Shown in pieces: positions 44,634-56,222 of a stretch of 64,000 nucleotides of DNA. Position numbers and translations under genes: made by a program. Where the stretch lies: contig NW_026516216.1 in NCBI RefSeq assembly GCF_025602895.1, positions 620,001-684,000 on the forward strand, given 5' to 3'. The notes under the pieces are model-generated. The model was not told the origin of the DNA and did no database searches. It was given only the letters and a program-made list of their open reading frames with translations. How positions within the stretch are numbered: position 1 is the stretch's first letter; each line of letters starts with the position of its first letter. The DNA comes from Polychytrium aggregatum (Eukaryota; Chytridiomycota; Chytridiomycetes; Polychytriales).

Positions 44634-45570
44634 AATTCACGCTGCGATCAGCATGGCTACGTACGACAGGGATGTCCGGGGCACCGGAGGTGGAGCCGGA
44701 GCCATGGGGTCTCCCGGAGATCTTTGTGGACGATGAGGAGGAGCAAGCGGGATGGACAAACGGATCAGAGACAGCAGCCGGATGGAATTGTCGGAGGGAC
44801 GCAGAGGCGGCACGGGCAGTGGTGGCGGCAAGCCGGCCAGAGCCGGGCGATATCCTTTCGAGGGTTAGCGCCGACAGCAGGTGCCACGCAGGGCGTTGGT
44901 AGAGCAGGGCGAGCTCCAGACGATGCAGCAGCATACCAGGAGGAGCTGGGCAGCTCGGGCCAAGCAGGAGGAGCAAGGAAGGCTCCCAGCGGGCCGCGCA
45001 AAAGAATCGTGGGAGGAAAGGCATGCGGCCTCGCGCGGTGAGATGCAGCGAGAGCCCGGCGAGAGCATGGCGAGAGTATGGCGAGAGAGCGGCAGCACGG
45101 CCTCGGCCTCGGGTGCCACAGACAGGCCGAAAGAGGCAGCAGCTGCCCCGTGACCCAGCTCCTGGGCCGGCACGTGTCTGGCGCCGATTCAGCAGACATC
45201 CATCAGACAACATCACCGAGGTCGGTCGTCTGCCAGCCCAGGCCATCTGCCAGCCCAGGCCATCTGCTTTCTGCTTGGTTGGCTCTGGTCCTGGCACCTT
45301 GGATTGGACCATCGGATGCCGCCATCGGCCGCCTGTCTCGAGCAGTACAGCGTCAATGTCCCGGCACCAGACCCGCCAAGAGTTGGCGCCGGCGCCATCC
45401 CGAAGTGTTGAGCGGCCGTCTGGTGCATGGTGTTCGTTTGCGGATAAGGCACACCTGCTGCATGTCCGTCGCTCGCTGGATCGGCTTTGACCTTGATCGT
45501 CAATACAACCGAAGCAATACCCGGAGCCTTTTGGTGGGCAAGCTCTGATTTCAAACCATCACCTGGCAGC
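44634..45570. other. Intergenic region
   Basis: 5' flank of the EST1/SMG7-like gene, possibly with an unrecognised first exon, and upstream of the candidate secreted protein. No other gene is supported. Confidence 0.45.
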
Positions 45571-46410
45571 ATGAAAACCGCACTCTGGGGACTGGCCGCG
45601 TTCCTTTGCTCGCTGGCTCAGCTTGGCTCCTCTGCTCCACTGGGATCATTCAGCCACCTCGGACTCGCTTGGGCAAAGGTCGGCGAGAGATGTCGGCCTT
45701 GAGGCCTTTGAGCGCTCCAGCCAGTACTTCAAGGTGTTCAGTCGTATCATTCGCATCACTCATCTTTTTGATGTCCAACAGGATCGCCGAGCGGAACAGA
45801 CACTGCCCGGTCCCGTCAGCGGCCTGCAACTGTGCAAGACAACTGGATTCTGCTATGCAAGTGTCGCGACCAGCCACGTATGTATCAACAGATCATCGAC
45901 CCTCACGATCATGGAGGCCATTCCGTGCACCATGCGTTTGTGACCTGGATTCATGTGATACCAAGGCCCAAAGGGACGATGCAGGGATCGTGAGAGTCGA
46001 GACCGAGTGTGGTTGCGATTGATACTCATTGGTTGCGAACGCCTGAGGTCCCATTGTCGCCGGTCTCACGCGTGCATCGACTGCCCTCTACTTTCATCGC
46101 GTGGATCTCGCCGCTATCGCAGTTCTGCTGGGACGATATCGCCAGTCAGCTGAGTCATCCACCCGTGGGAATCGTCGCAAAATCCAAGGCAGCGTGCACG
46201 GAGTGCATCCGCCTGTTTGTTCAGGATGTGCAGAACAGCACGGATCCTCGAATCAGCGGCGCCGTGGCTGGACTCACAAGTGCTTTGATGATGGATTGCG
46301 GCAGCAGCTTCATTGCCACAGGAAACATCACTGAGGGACCTCTGAGCGGAACTTGGGTCTCAACTGCAGATGTGTTTGTCAAGCTTGCTAGCCCCAACGA
46401 GACAAGCTGA
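45571..46410 (+). CDS. Candidate secreted protein, function unknown
   Basis: A strong signal peptide, MKTALWGLAAFLCSLAQLGS, begins at 45571. A possible middle exon ends LQLCKTTGFCYASVATSH at a good donor (GTATGT, 45878). A terminal exon beginning near 46122 reads FCWDDIASQLSHPPVGIVAK, AACTECIRLFVQDVQ, ALMMDCGSSFIATGNITEG and ends at 46410. Paired Cys residues and Asn-glycosylation sequons suggest an extracellular protein. The splice joins were not resolved and the family is not recognised, so this is a weak prediction. Confidence 0.35.
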
Positions 46411-47001
46411 GTGCCATCCGTGAGCCTTCCCGAGACAATTATAATGTGTGTAGCTGGTGGATCAATCCGTTCGAGCTCCCATTCAGCAATTTGGTAAACG
46501 GTACATCCACCTTGACATTCGAGACTTGAGCAGAGGCAGACAGTCATTCGATGCACAGTGCAGGGTGCCAGCACCCATAATACAAAACAGAGGAGTACAG
46601 GCCCCGCCTTACAGAAACAATGTGTCCGAAGCCCTGATAGTTTGTGGCAACAGGTGGCCGGCCACTCCGTGCAGCCATCGTCGCCTCGGGTGAAAGTAAC
46701 CCGATCATTACCAAGCGCCAAAGAGCCACCATGCCATTGCTCTTGATGAGGCTGATGATGTATTCGATCGATGCAATCATACGGCCACGACGCAACTACT
46801 CACGGAGAGCCGTGCAGCCCCGCGTCTAGCCAACGATCTAGAGCTACCCTTGGATAGAGGCTCAATTCAATATCGATCCGAGTCATATTGGCGCCCGTGG
46901 GCATGCTGTGTCAGCGACGTTGTCTCTCCAATTGCCATCACTGAGCTGGTTGCCAAGCACAGGTTTCGAATGGACGCGCCGTCCATTGAAGTGCTTTACC
47001 G
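46411..47001. other. Intergenic region
   Basis: 3' flanks of the candidate secreted-protein gene and the lipase-like gene. No gene was seen. Confidence 0.5.
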
Positions 47002-48923
47002 TTAAATCCTTTCTTTGATCCAGCCAGACAGGGTGTCGATAGCAGCGAGTTTGGTCTCCTCAAGCTCAAAGAGCACTGCGTTTGCCACCCGAAAGAGATG
47101 TGTTCAGAGATCACAGTGCTACGGCCGAGTGTGCGGAGAGAGCCATCACAGACTCGACACTGCGTTGCATGTCCGCTCCCGAATATTGAGTCGATGCCTG
47201 TCGCACCCAGGACGGAAGTAGATGGCCACTCAAGGCCGCGGCACAGCTCCTCGACTCGCGGCTTGAAACCTACATGAATGGCGAGCCCCAGGAAACTCCT
47301 TGAAGGTCTTGTCCGTCGACTTTGCTTTCTCAACAAATTTCCTTCCCGAGTCGGGTCTGCATTGTGCAGCAGGCATTTTCCACCGCCGGTACGAATGTTA
47401 AGCGACGAATGAGCGATAACTGAAGAGCAAACAGCGCGGTAAGGGAGTGCGCAGTCGAGACTCACGGCACAATCTTGTCGTCGCCGCCAAAGAGGACCAA
47501 CAAAGGGCACTCCAATGCCTCGGGAACGTCCTTATCGAACAGAGGAGGGAATGTGCAGAGAATATCTCTCACTGAAGGATCGGCGAGGAGACGTGACATC
47601 CAAAGAGCGTGGAGCCACCGAGTGGAGGTGGTCAAAATGAGTTGTATCAGCCGATCGATACAGTGGCGAATGCATTTGGTCGCATTATGAGACAGGAATG
47701 GAGGCACAAGGTCGCTAACCTGTAGCGATTGAAATCTTTGATGTGTTGAGAGGATCGTTCAGGAGCCACTCGTACAGATCCGAGTTTCGTGTGACCGGGG
47801 TGGCATCTTGAAACGAGGGTAACGAGAGATGAGCGGTCAGCGAGCAGAACCGCGGACCAAGCCTGTGGTTGGCATACACGGGCCGATGCATAGATGGGAT
47901 GCAGGAGGAGCGAGCGTCCTCGCCAAAACAACCTTTGCCCGTATCCATGACGAAGCCTGGCACCAGCGACCCGAGCAGGAACAGTGCTGTTTTGGCGACA
48001 AAGCCAGGGTTTGGCCCGGCCAGAGGAGGAGCTTCGCACATCCCGGTTATGCAAAAAATGGATGTGAGTGACTCTGCCAACGTCCAAAGGATATGTTCTG
48101 ACTCGAATGTGCTCAGCCAGACAGGCGACCAGATGGATCATAGGACGTTGTCCGGAGTTGGGCTGGCCCCAAGCTCTCGCAAAACCTACACAATGCAATG
48201 ACTCCCCGGACGATATCTGGCTGCTTCCAGGCGTGGAGCAGAGCAAGAGCCCCTCCTCGTGAGTATCCCATGAGAAAGAGCGGGACACTTGGATAGTCGT
48301 TGCGAATCAACGCGCTAATGTGGGCGATGTCGCCCAGCGACACATCCATTCCTATCGAAGCAGGAAGGTCAGGTCCCGAACGATACGATCCTCGCGGCAA
48401 ACGGCTAAACAGTCCGTGCGGCCAGGAAAGACGACAGAGACAAGCCAACCTTGGCAGTTGCCCATGGACTTGGATCTTGTCCCTGTTTCGCCAAAGCCCC
48501 TCTGGTCGATGCCGCGGATATAGAAGCCGTTCTGGGCAGCAATTGGGCCCAGGACGGCGTCGTATCGAGACATGTGGTCACCATGCCCGTGGATAAAGTG
48601 GATGGCTGCGACGACGGGAGTCTCTTTGGGCTATCGCGTCGGCGGAGGGGGATATCAAGTGGGCGTGAATATCGGGCAGATGACGGGTAGATGACGGGTA
48701 GATGACGGGCATATGTCGGGCACGCCTGCCTCCTCGTCTGAGCATTCGACTCGGCGCTGAGAGCAAGCACGGCATCGCGAGTGGGTGAGACCACGGCAGC
48801 GACTCGGCCGACCACGCTGGCTGTCGCCACCAGCCGGGGTCGATATACCTTCCACTCCAAGCTGTAGATCTCGGCGGAGCCGATGGAAATCCAACGCTCG
48901 GTTCGTTCGACGGGGAGGTCCAT
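47002..48923 (-). CDS. Monoglyceride-lipase-like serine hydrolase (Yju3/MGLL family)
   Basis: A multi-exon gene. The N-terminus MDLPVERTERWISIGSAEIY leads to the oxyanion-hole strand IHFIHGHGDHMSRYDAVLGP and FYIRGIDQRGFGETG. The nucleophile elbow is LFLMGYSRGGALALLHAW (Ser codon 48260-48262). The lid region contains DATPVTRNSDLYEWLLNDPL. The acid residue lies in CPLLVLFGGDDKIVP, and the catalytic His in FKEFPGARHS (47278-47280). The last exon, 47075-47002, splices in phase to LFELEETKLAAIDTLSGWIK. Order and motifs match monoacylglycerol lipases, which release glycerol and fatty acid from monoacylglycerol at lipid droplets and membranes. The exons between 48810 and 48660 and around 48400 are approximate. 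The GxSxG motif is GYSRG instead of the usual GHSMG. Confidence 0.85.
48670..48716. repeat. Tandem repeat, 12-bp unit GATGACGGGTAG
   Basis: Three to four copies within an intron of the lipase-like gene. Confidence 0.8.
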
Positions 48924-50389
48924 GGATGCGGTGCGAAGCAGGACAAGGCGAGACCGATGGAGCAGGACGCGGGGCGGGGAGGCTGGACCGGAAGCTGGAC
49001 CAGAAGTTGGACGAGAAGCCGGACGGGGAGCAGCAAGCCAGGACCGGGTCAGGTGCCCGGCTGACCAGGGCTCGGACAGCGTGTGGCGCGGGTGTGGCGC
49101 GGCACGCGGGCTGGAAGCACAGGCGAAACCAGTTTGGCGCGCCGTGTCCGGGCGGCTGTCCAGCACATGTGTGTGTGTGTGTGCGGCCGCTGTGTCACCG
49201 CGCGGCTGTATCCGCCGAAATGAATTTCATTCTGGTGCAGTCCGCCGCAGCGGCACGGCGCCGGGGTCCGCCGCTCTCGCCGCGGCCTCGCTTGTCCGCT
49301 CGCGGCTCTCGCTCATGGCTCTCTCGCTGGCCCTTGCCCCGCACCCACGCGTCCTCGCCCGTGCCCTCGCCCGTGCCCTCGCCGCGCCTCGCTCCGCCCC
49401 TCTCGCCTTCGCCGGTCTTCTCTCGTCTTCCGCCGCCTCGCTCCGACGCCTCGCCCGCTCACATTTTTTTTCTTCAGGCGCCTCGCGATTTCAACAGTCC
49501 AATGGTCCCGACCGTCCCTCGACAGCCCTCCTCCCGTCAAGCCTTCCGCCCCTGTTGCTGTTGTTCGGACGCCTTGAAGGACAAGACCTCCTCCTGCCCT
49601 TCCTTCGTCTCAGCCGACAGCTGCTCAACCAGAGCGAGAGTGAAGTTGTACTCGTCTGTCCACTTGCATCAGCGGGTCCTTCCCAACTTGTTCGCCATTC
49701 GACCTCAAGGGCATATAACTGAGTGTGAGCATCGACTTTCGTCTCGTCCTATTCTTCCCACCCGCCTTCGTGAGGGTGTCTGTCCGTCTCCTTTTTCTTC
49801 TTCGTCTCCACCCACCGGCTGCTCGATAGGCCGAAACGGTCTTGCCCCTGTTTCTTGTCGCATATCCTCCTCCCTGCCTCGCGAGTCCTTTGGTCGTCAT
49901 TTTCCATCTGTCGCGACCCTGTTTCTTGCTTGCGTCTTCGACCCCTGCACTGTTTTTTTTTCTGCATTGGCAATCGGCTCGCTGCGAGACATATTCTTTC
50001 GTATCGCCAAGAGCTTTCTGTGTCGCTCGACTTGCTGCTCCTCCCGGTCCCTCGGTCTTCCGTTCCCCTCCCCCAGTCGCTGGCTGTTCGTTGGGGTTCC
50101 TGGCCCGCACATCCTTTGTCTGCGCCTCCTGCTGCTCCTCTTGCTCTGATTTCTCGGTTGGCCCCGCTTGCCGTCTCGTGTGCGCTCTCTGCACCCGCCG
50201 CTTCCTGCCTCGCCTGTCCCTATTTACTTGCTCGCCTGTGGGAGACTTGCGCTTCGCTCGCCTTTCACTCTATCTCGGGTGAACAAAAGCCTGGCTTCCT
50301 CTCTGCTTCCCCTTCCTCACAACTCCAGGCCAGCCTCGGTGGCTCACTGTTTCCTGTGTTTCTCAACATCCACTCTGCTTCTCTTCCAG
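48924..50389. other. Shared upstream region of divergent lipase and GATA-factor genes
   Basis: The right part (about 49250-50389) is strongly CT-rich on the plus strand, typical of a long 5' UTR or leader. A TTCTCTTCCAG directly before the ATG at 50390 looks like a 3' splice site, so a 5'-UTR intron is likely. No supported ORF. Confidence 0.5.
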
Positions 50390-52747
50390 ATGGTTGCGGT
50401 TCGCAATAGGTCATCCTCGAGTCATCTTTCCACCCTCTCTGTCACCCCTACCCCCTCCTTCTCGCCCTATGCCCGCCCAAAGCGATCTCCGCTGTACCCC
50501 TCCTCCCCGTCCTCGTCTCCGACTCACTCTATGACGGGACTCGCCGATATCGACCCCGACCTTCGTTCGAGCGTGCTCGAGCCCGGGGCGACTTCTCCCG
50601 TTGCAGGTGGGATCCGGACACCCTCCGCTCCGATGATGACTCCCAGCGATCCGTCTCCACATACTCTCTCTCCCGACCAGCATCAGCTGGGTCTGTTGAT
50701 CCTTCACCATCTTCAACGTCACGCTGATGCTGGTCCCTTCCTCTTCCCGCTCGACCCAAAGGACTGGAATCTTCCTGACCTTTCCCCTGACCCCGCCTGT
50801 GTGTTCGACCTCGACACCATTGAGCGGCGTCTGGCCTCGCATGCTTACGCCTCGCTGCTGGAGTTTGTGGACGACATCCGCCTCGCTTTGCGTAATGCCC
50901 AGCGCCTGTGCGAGCCGCACCCCCGCTTGCTCCAGATGAGCAAGAACCTCGAGCTGTTCTTCGACTCACATCTCTCGAAGATGCTCCCTTTGGCCTCCCC
51001 TCAGCCGCCAAAACGGCCCCTGGACCCGTCTGAGCTGGTCTATCCCACCACCCCGAAGCGATCCCCGCTTCGTGTCGACGACGAGCCTGAACCACTTTCG
51101 CCATCGCTCTCAAAGCCCAGACGACGTGGTGGCAAAGCTCAAAAGGATCGCGCATCATCTCTCGGTGCCGGTGAGAACGACCCCTTGAAGGCTCCGCTTC
51201 GTGTCCCGGCTCCAGAGGAAGCCAAGCTCACGACAACGGACTCGCCCAAGATTTTCAAAACGCTGCAGCCCACTGATCTTAACTGCTTATCTCCGAAGCA
51301 CGAGAAGGCGCCGTCCAGTCTCCTGGTCCACTCGCCGCTCAAGTCGCCTCCGCCTTCACCTCCAACGAGTCCTCTCGTCAGCCGAGACATAGCGCCCGGA
51401 GACCTGTGCTTTACCCTCGGAGCTGCACAAACGTCGGTGGCAGCACCGGAAACCACATCGACATCGACATCGACGTCTGCGTCTGCATCTGTATCTGCAG
51501 CTGTACCTACATCTGCGGTCGCGTGTCTCGTCGATGCCCTCGCTCACGCATCCCCGGCTGCTGCTCCCAAGGTGCCGGATCCTGCATCAAGTATGGCCGC
51601 CCCACCTGCCGCTGCGACTTCGGTGTTGCCGTCTCCCGCCAAGACACCTGTTCCTCTTAAGAAGAGCCGATCGTGCAGCCACTGCTTCACCACGACTACC
51701 CCGATGTGGCGAAGCGGCCCACCGGGCTTCTCGCCCCTGTGCAACGGCTGTGGTGTCAAGTGGAAGCGCGGTCGCATCCAATTCCCGACCGATCCCAACT
51801 TGGCCCAGGAGTCCAAGACGACAGCGACTTTGGCGCCCCCAGCCACCCCGACCCCCGCTGCTGCTCGCCGCGAGGCAAAATCCAACATCAAGCCCCAGCC
51901 TGCGCCTCTATCCCGCGGCCGCCCTTGCAAATCAGACGGTCCAAAGGCTCTGTCCCTGCCTCCCAAGAAGGCCCACGACATCGAGCCCAAGTCCTTGAGC
52001 GACTACCATCGCATCCTCGGGCGCACATCTGCGTCCAAACCTCGAATGTTGGGCTCCACCGACATTTTCAACAACATCCAGGCCATCTATGACGATGCAG
52101 AGCACCATCTGGAGAGCTCGGACGACGACATGGACTACCTGTTCAGCAACCACGACCTGGCCTACGATGGGCATCGCGTCCGAGCGTCCAACGATCTTCC
52201 ACAGCTCAAGGTCACTATTTCACCGGAAATCTCCATCTGTGGCACCTACGATGCAACCTCCTCCAAGGTGCCGGACTTGTTTGTATCGGAGGACGTCGAT
52301 GTGCCACCCACGGCATGGGACGTTCCCTCCGACCCGCACGTTTCCGGTAGCAGCATGTCGCTGTTCCACTCGGATCTCCACGACCAGGACGAAAACTTCA
52401 TGACGTCCGTCATTCGTATGGACGAACTTTTGTCCGACGACGACACCAAGCACGACAAGAACGATGCTAGCCCTCACTGTATGCACTCTCCACCGGCTAC
52501 GTCTTCTCGCGAGGCACGCACATCTTGGCCGCACGGCCACATGCCCACCAAGGGGCTCCTCTATCCCAGCGCACGTCAAACAACTCTCATGCAACCGACC
52601 CAGGGCGGCCCAGAGTCGCATCACGCACACGAACCCGCAGCGCCGGTACTTGGCGGATACGACCCGGTCGATACGGAAATGTCGCTGGATGCCGCCTGGT
52701 GCGTCTGGTGCGAAGGAGGAGGCGCGTGTATCCTCGGCCATCTGTAA
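50390..52747 (+). CDS. GATA zinc-finger protein with a degenerate bromodomain-like module
   Basis: A single exon of 785 aa. A Ser/Pro-rich N-terminus precedes a helical module at about residues 98-201: ILHHLQRHADAGPFLFPLDP, WNLPDL, DLDTIERRLASHAYASLLEF, VDDIRLALRNAQRLCEPHPR, MSKNLELFFDSHL. This follows the bromodomain pattern (P-F, NLPDY, MDLxTIxxRL, FxxDVRLxFxNA) but lacks the acetyl-lysine-binding Asn (Cys in its place). A single GATA finger follows: CSHCFTTTTPMWRSGP..CNGCGVKWKRGR (Cys429, 432, 451 and 454, 18-residue loop). Acidic and Ser-rich segments fill the rest. A DNA-binding regulator with a chromatin or protein-contact module is inferred. Threonine and alanine microrepeats lie near 51455-51510. 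Confidence 0.82.
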   Translation: MVAVRNRSSSSHLSTLSVTPTPSFSPYARPKRSPLYPSSPSSSPTHSMTGLADIDPDLRSSVLEPGATSPVAGGIRTPSAPMMTPSDPSPHTLSPDQHQLGLLILHHLQRHADAGPFLFPLDPKDWNLPDLSPDPACVFDLDTIERRLASHAYASLLEFVDDIRLALRNAQRLCEPHPRLLQMSKNLELFFDSHLSKMLPLASPQPPKRPLDPSELVYPTTPKRSPLRVDDEPEPLSPSLSKPRRRGGKAQKDRASSLGAGENDPLKAPLRVPAPEEAKLTTTDSPKIFKTLQPTDLNCLSPKHEKAPSSLLVHSPLKSPPPSPPTSPLVSRDIAPGDLCFTLGAAQTSVAAPETTSTSTSTSASASVSAAVPTSAVACLVDALAHASPAAAPKVPDPASSMAAPPAAATSVLPSPAKTPVPLKKSRSCSHCFTTTTPMWRSGPPGFSPLCNGCGVKWKRGRIQFPTDPNLAQESKTTATLAPPATPTPAAARREAKSNIKPQPAPLSRGRPCKSDGPKALSLPPKKAHDIEPKSLSDYHRILGRTSASKPRMLGSTDIFNNIQAIYDDAEHHLESSDDDMDYLFSNHDLAYDGHRVRASNDLPQLKVTISPEISICGTYDATSSKVPDLFVSEDVDVPPTAWDVPSDPHVSGSSMSLFHSDLHDQDENFMTSVIRMDELLSDDDTKHDKNDASPHCMHSPPATSSREARTSWPHGHMPTKGLLYPSARQTTLMQPTQGGPESHHAHEPAAPVLGGYDPVDTEMSLDAAWCVWCEGGGACILGHL

Positions 52748-53972
52748 ATAATCACCTTTCTCTTTCCCCTTCCTCAAGGCAAGGTTCTTTTGCCACGGGC
52801 TTCAGTTGGTTCCACAGCCAATTCATTTCTCTATTACTACTCTGCACTCGCTGCCTCTCTTGCAGCACCCGCATTACTTTGCGCCCTTTGCTCTCCTCTC
52901 CTCTCGCGCCCCCTTTTTTTCCTCCAACCTTTTATTTCTCCATTATATGCATATTTATTGCGGGATATTGAACTTGCCCCACTCGATACATCCTCTCCGT
53001 TTTCTTAGACCACCCGATCCCTCACTTCCATCCCATTTCAGCCATCCCTATCCTCACTCCCGTGCTTCGTTTCTTTCGATGCCCCTCTCCCACTCAACGA
53101 ATTCGTTGATCTCTGTGCTCGTTGTGCTTGTCGCAGCCGCGTTGGTGTTGTTGATGTTGGTATTTGCAAATAATTCCATGTACTCTTCGTTCCGAACATA
53201 CGACGATATGTTGTTACCACCTTTGTGTCTGCCGTAACCTCTTCCCCACCCATCAGCTCCCCAAAATACACAAAAAAAAAACATATAATCACCCCGTATT
53301 TTGCTTCGCTGATCATTTCTCTCGTCCGGATGGGAGTGTGTTCGGGTGCAAGCGACAGATACAACTGGGGACACTGACCGTTTTGATGGTGGTCGCCGAG
53401 ATGGATGCGTTATGAGCCGGCGCCGCAAACCATGTGTTCCATGCCGATTCTCCAGCACGGACTGCCCCCATCCCGCCATCCTCCCCCCGCTGATACCCGC
53501 CCGAGTCAACTACGTCCAAATCCGTTTGCAAAGTCGTAGCTGTATACATTGAGAGGCTGGGACAAGAATATCAAACTGGGCAACAAGCGGAGAGGGATGT
53601 GAAGGGTTTAGGGACACAATAGACATACAGTGTAACTATCGTGTGGTTTGTCCACCGCCATCTCCGAACAACGGCGAGCACGGCCATTTGATTGTTGGAC
53701 GGACCGCCATCGAGCCTGCAACGTCAATAAAAGATGCTGAAACGACAGAGATTTGGCAAGTAGACGCAGGCCACTGACAGATAATCCATCACACATTACG
53801 ACGGACTGAGCTACAAAGAAAGGAAGCCAGGCAGCAAAAAGAACGTTGGCGACACAAGCAAAGACAGAGGGAGCCATAGCTGCACTGACGGGAGCAGGCG
53901 ACATCGGGACGGGGAAGGGGTCGTGGCATATCTTCGGCAGCACGAGACAACACGCGTGTTAGTGTTGCTACA
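52748..53972. other. Intergenic region between convergent genes
   Basis: The left half is CT-rich, probably 3' UTR. A short frame at about 53080-53237 encodes a hydrophobic segment (LISVLVVLVAAALVLLMLVF), but nothing else supports a gene. Confidence 0.5.
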
Positions 53973-55967
53973 TCAGAAGCAGCACCACAGGCTGCTGGAA
54001 ACCTCCTTCTTCAGGCTCGAGGTATCGTTGGCGGCGTTCTTGCGGGCTTCTTGGCGGCTGAAGCGCTGCTTGGCATCCGACTTTTCGCCCTCGAGGAAAC
54101 GCTCGACATCGATAGGCAGGTCGAGGTTGGGCAGGGTGGTCTTCTCTCCGTCGAGCACGGCAATGGCGCTGGCGCGCAAGAGAGCGACCTTTTCGGGGTC
54201 CTTGGGGAACTGGTGGCCGTGCGAGTCGGCCGTTCCGCCCTTCTGGAACAGGTCGGCAAGGGCCAGGATCGCAAAGACGTTGTTGCCCTGGCGCGCCGAA
54301 TCAATGTACCAACAGGCGGCCTTGAACAGATGCTTGCTGACATCGCCAACACCAAAGTCGTACATGCGGGCCAGTTCGTACTCGCCCTCCGAGCTGCTCT
54401 GGGTGGCTGACTGATAGAAGAGCATGGCGCACTTCTTGGAAACATCAGCCGCCGAGTCGGGGTCCTTCATACCGGTCTTGTAGAGCCGGCCAAGCTCCAG
54501 CTGAGCCTTGGAGTCACCCTGCTCGGCAAGGGGCCGCAGGGTCTTCATGCGATCGCTTTGGGTCTTGCTGACGGTCGAGTACGTGGTCTGGAGCATATCG
54601 AAGGCGTCGGTGTGGCCACGATCGGCAGCACGCTCGAGCCACAGCATGCCGCGCTGCAGGGTTTGCCAGTCTCCAGCCGAGCTGGAGATCGTGGTGATGC
54701 CCATCGAATAGCAGGCATCCAGGTTGCCAGTGACGGCGGCGCGGTGGGACCACTTGAGAGCCTCGTCTTCGTCGGCATGCACGCCCTTGCCCTTCTTGTA
54801 GCAGACCGAGAGGCGATAGGCGGCATCGGAGTGTGCCTGAGATGATGTCAATAGAGCGCAGGCCCAAGAAGGCGGTCGTTGGTATCGCCACGGGTCCAAG
54901 ACGGCCCCAAGAAACGATGCCATATGTGAGTATCGTTGCAGCGATCGAGCAGGAGAGCGGGCTCATGGCGTCGACCATCGCACCGAGGTGGCATCGCACA
55001 AGTGACGGGTGGCTGCTGCAGACGTACCTGGTCGGCAGCCAAGCTGTAGTAGTGAACAGCCTTGGACTCGTCCTTGAGAACATGCGGGTCGCCCATTTCC
55101 AGCATCTGGCCAAGCATGTACTGAGCATCGGCGCTGCCCTGTATATCCAAGGACATGTGGCGCGGAACAAGCAAGCACCTTGTCAGCTGTGTCGTTCCCA
55201 AAACTGGCGAGGGGAGATTGTGCTATAGGCACCGGCAGCGACGCGAACGGCTTTCTTGGACGGCACCGTTGACAGGCGATGGCAGCGACCAAGCGGCACA
55301 GTAACTATGGCCTTACACAGTCAGCAGCCCTGTAGTAGATCTTCACGGCTTCGTCTTCGTCCTTTCGAACGCCAAAGCCCGATTCATAAAACCGGGCCAG
55401 GAGGTACAGGGCCTCGGCGTTGTTCTGGGGAAAGGCAGGGGGGGGGACACCAGATCGTCGTCAGCACAATCAGCGCCGATCTCAGACCCCCGGGATCGAC
55501 AGCCACCAGTCTTTCTTTCCACAGGCCCAGAGAGTCCGCGGCTTCTGGCTCAAGCGGTGCCCGCCAGAACTGGCACCAGCACCACCACCATCACGATCGA
55601 TATGTTCCCGGCGACGCAGCCCCAGAGCACCAATAGACCCGACCGAGCCAGGCCCAAGGATTCCACCTACCGCTTCAGCAGCCTTCTGGCACCAAAACAA
55701 GGCCTTGTCCTCGTCCATGGTGAATCCAAACTCGGGGGCACCGGCAATGTACATCTGAGCCAGCGAAACCTGGGCCTCGACGTCGCCTTCCTCGGCGGCC
55801 ATGGTCAGTCGGTTGCGATACTCTTGCGAAACCAGCGCCTGAATGTCGGATGCGGCCTTGTCGGGGTTGGCCTGGGCAGCACTGGCGGCAGCGACCAGCT
55901 TTGCCTGGAACTCCTCATCTGCCTCGGACTGGGCAGTGGAGGCCATGGAGAGACGGCGGGTGGACAT
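53973..55967 (-). CDS. Sel1-like repeat protein
   Basis: Four exons, 55967-55671, 55424-55317, 55138-55028 and 54836-53973, join in phase 0 to give 459 aa. After a Ser/Ala-rich N-terminus, at least seven Sel1-type repeats follow, for example DVEAQVSLAQMYIAG..DEDKALFWCQKAAE, AEALYLLARFYESGFGV..AVKIYYRAAD, ADAQYMLGQMLEMGD..AVHYYSLAAD and SDAAYRLSVCYKKGKGV..ALKWSHRAA. Exons 2 and 3 (36 and 37 codons) each encode exactly one repeat. Sel1-repeat solenoids are scaffolds (for example Skt5/Chs4 for chitin synthase, Hrd3 for ERAD). The C-terminus ends SSLWCCF, which is not a proper CaaX box. The specific partner is unknown. Confidence 0.88.
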
Positions 55968-56109
55968 GCTGAGGTATAGTGGCGGGAGCTTGCTCCTACG
56001 ATGCGATGTGGTGCGATGCGATGGGCGGGGAGGTGAGGTTGCCGGCTGGCGGTCGAGCGGCTGGGAAAGGGGGGAGAGCGACGACGAACCAAGCGAGGGG
56101 CGACCCAGG

Positions 56110-56119
56110 GCTTTAAATA
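56110..56119 (-). promoter_or_regulatory. TATA-like element of the Sel1-repeat gene
   Basis: Minus-strand CCTATTTAAAGC lies about 145 bp upstream of the start codon at 55967. Confidence 0.35.
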
Positions 56120-56141
56120 GGCAATGAATCTGCAGCACACA

Positions 56142-56222
56142 GGCATCACACAGGCAGCACACAGGCAGCACACAGGCAGCACACAGGCAGCACACAGGCA
56201 GCACACAGGCAGCACACGGCCA
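56142..56222. repeat. Tandem repeat, 11-bp unit GCACACAGGCA
   Basis: About seven near-perfect copies, just upstream of the TATA-like element of the Sel1-repeat gene. Confidence 0.9.

Noticed and set aside
45650-45877. 75-codon minus-strand frame with helical composition
   Set aside because: Overlaps the candidate plus-strand secreted gene; neither strand is certain, and no family was recognised for the minus frame.
48785-50149. 454-codon plus-strand frame upstream of the GATA factor
   Set aside because: Ser/Pro/Arg-rich read-through of a CT-rich leader without any domain.
53054-53509. Frames around a hydrophobic segment between the GATA and Sel1 genes
   Set aside because: Only one hydrophobic run in CT-rich DNA, no start context or homologous feature.
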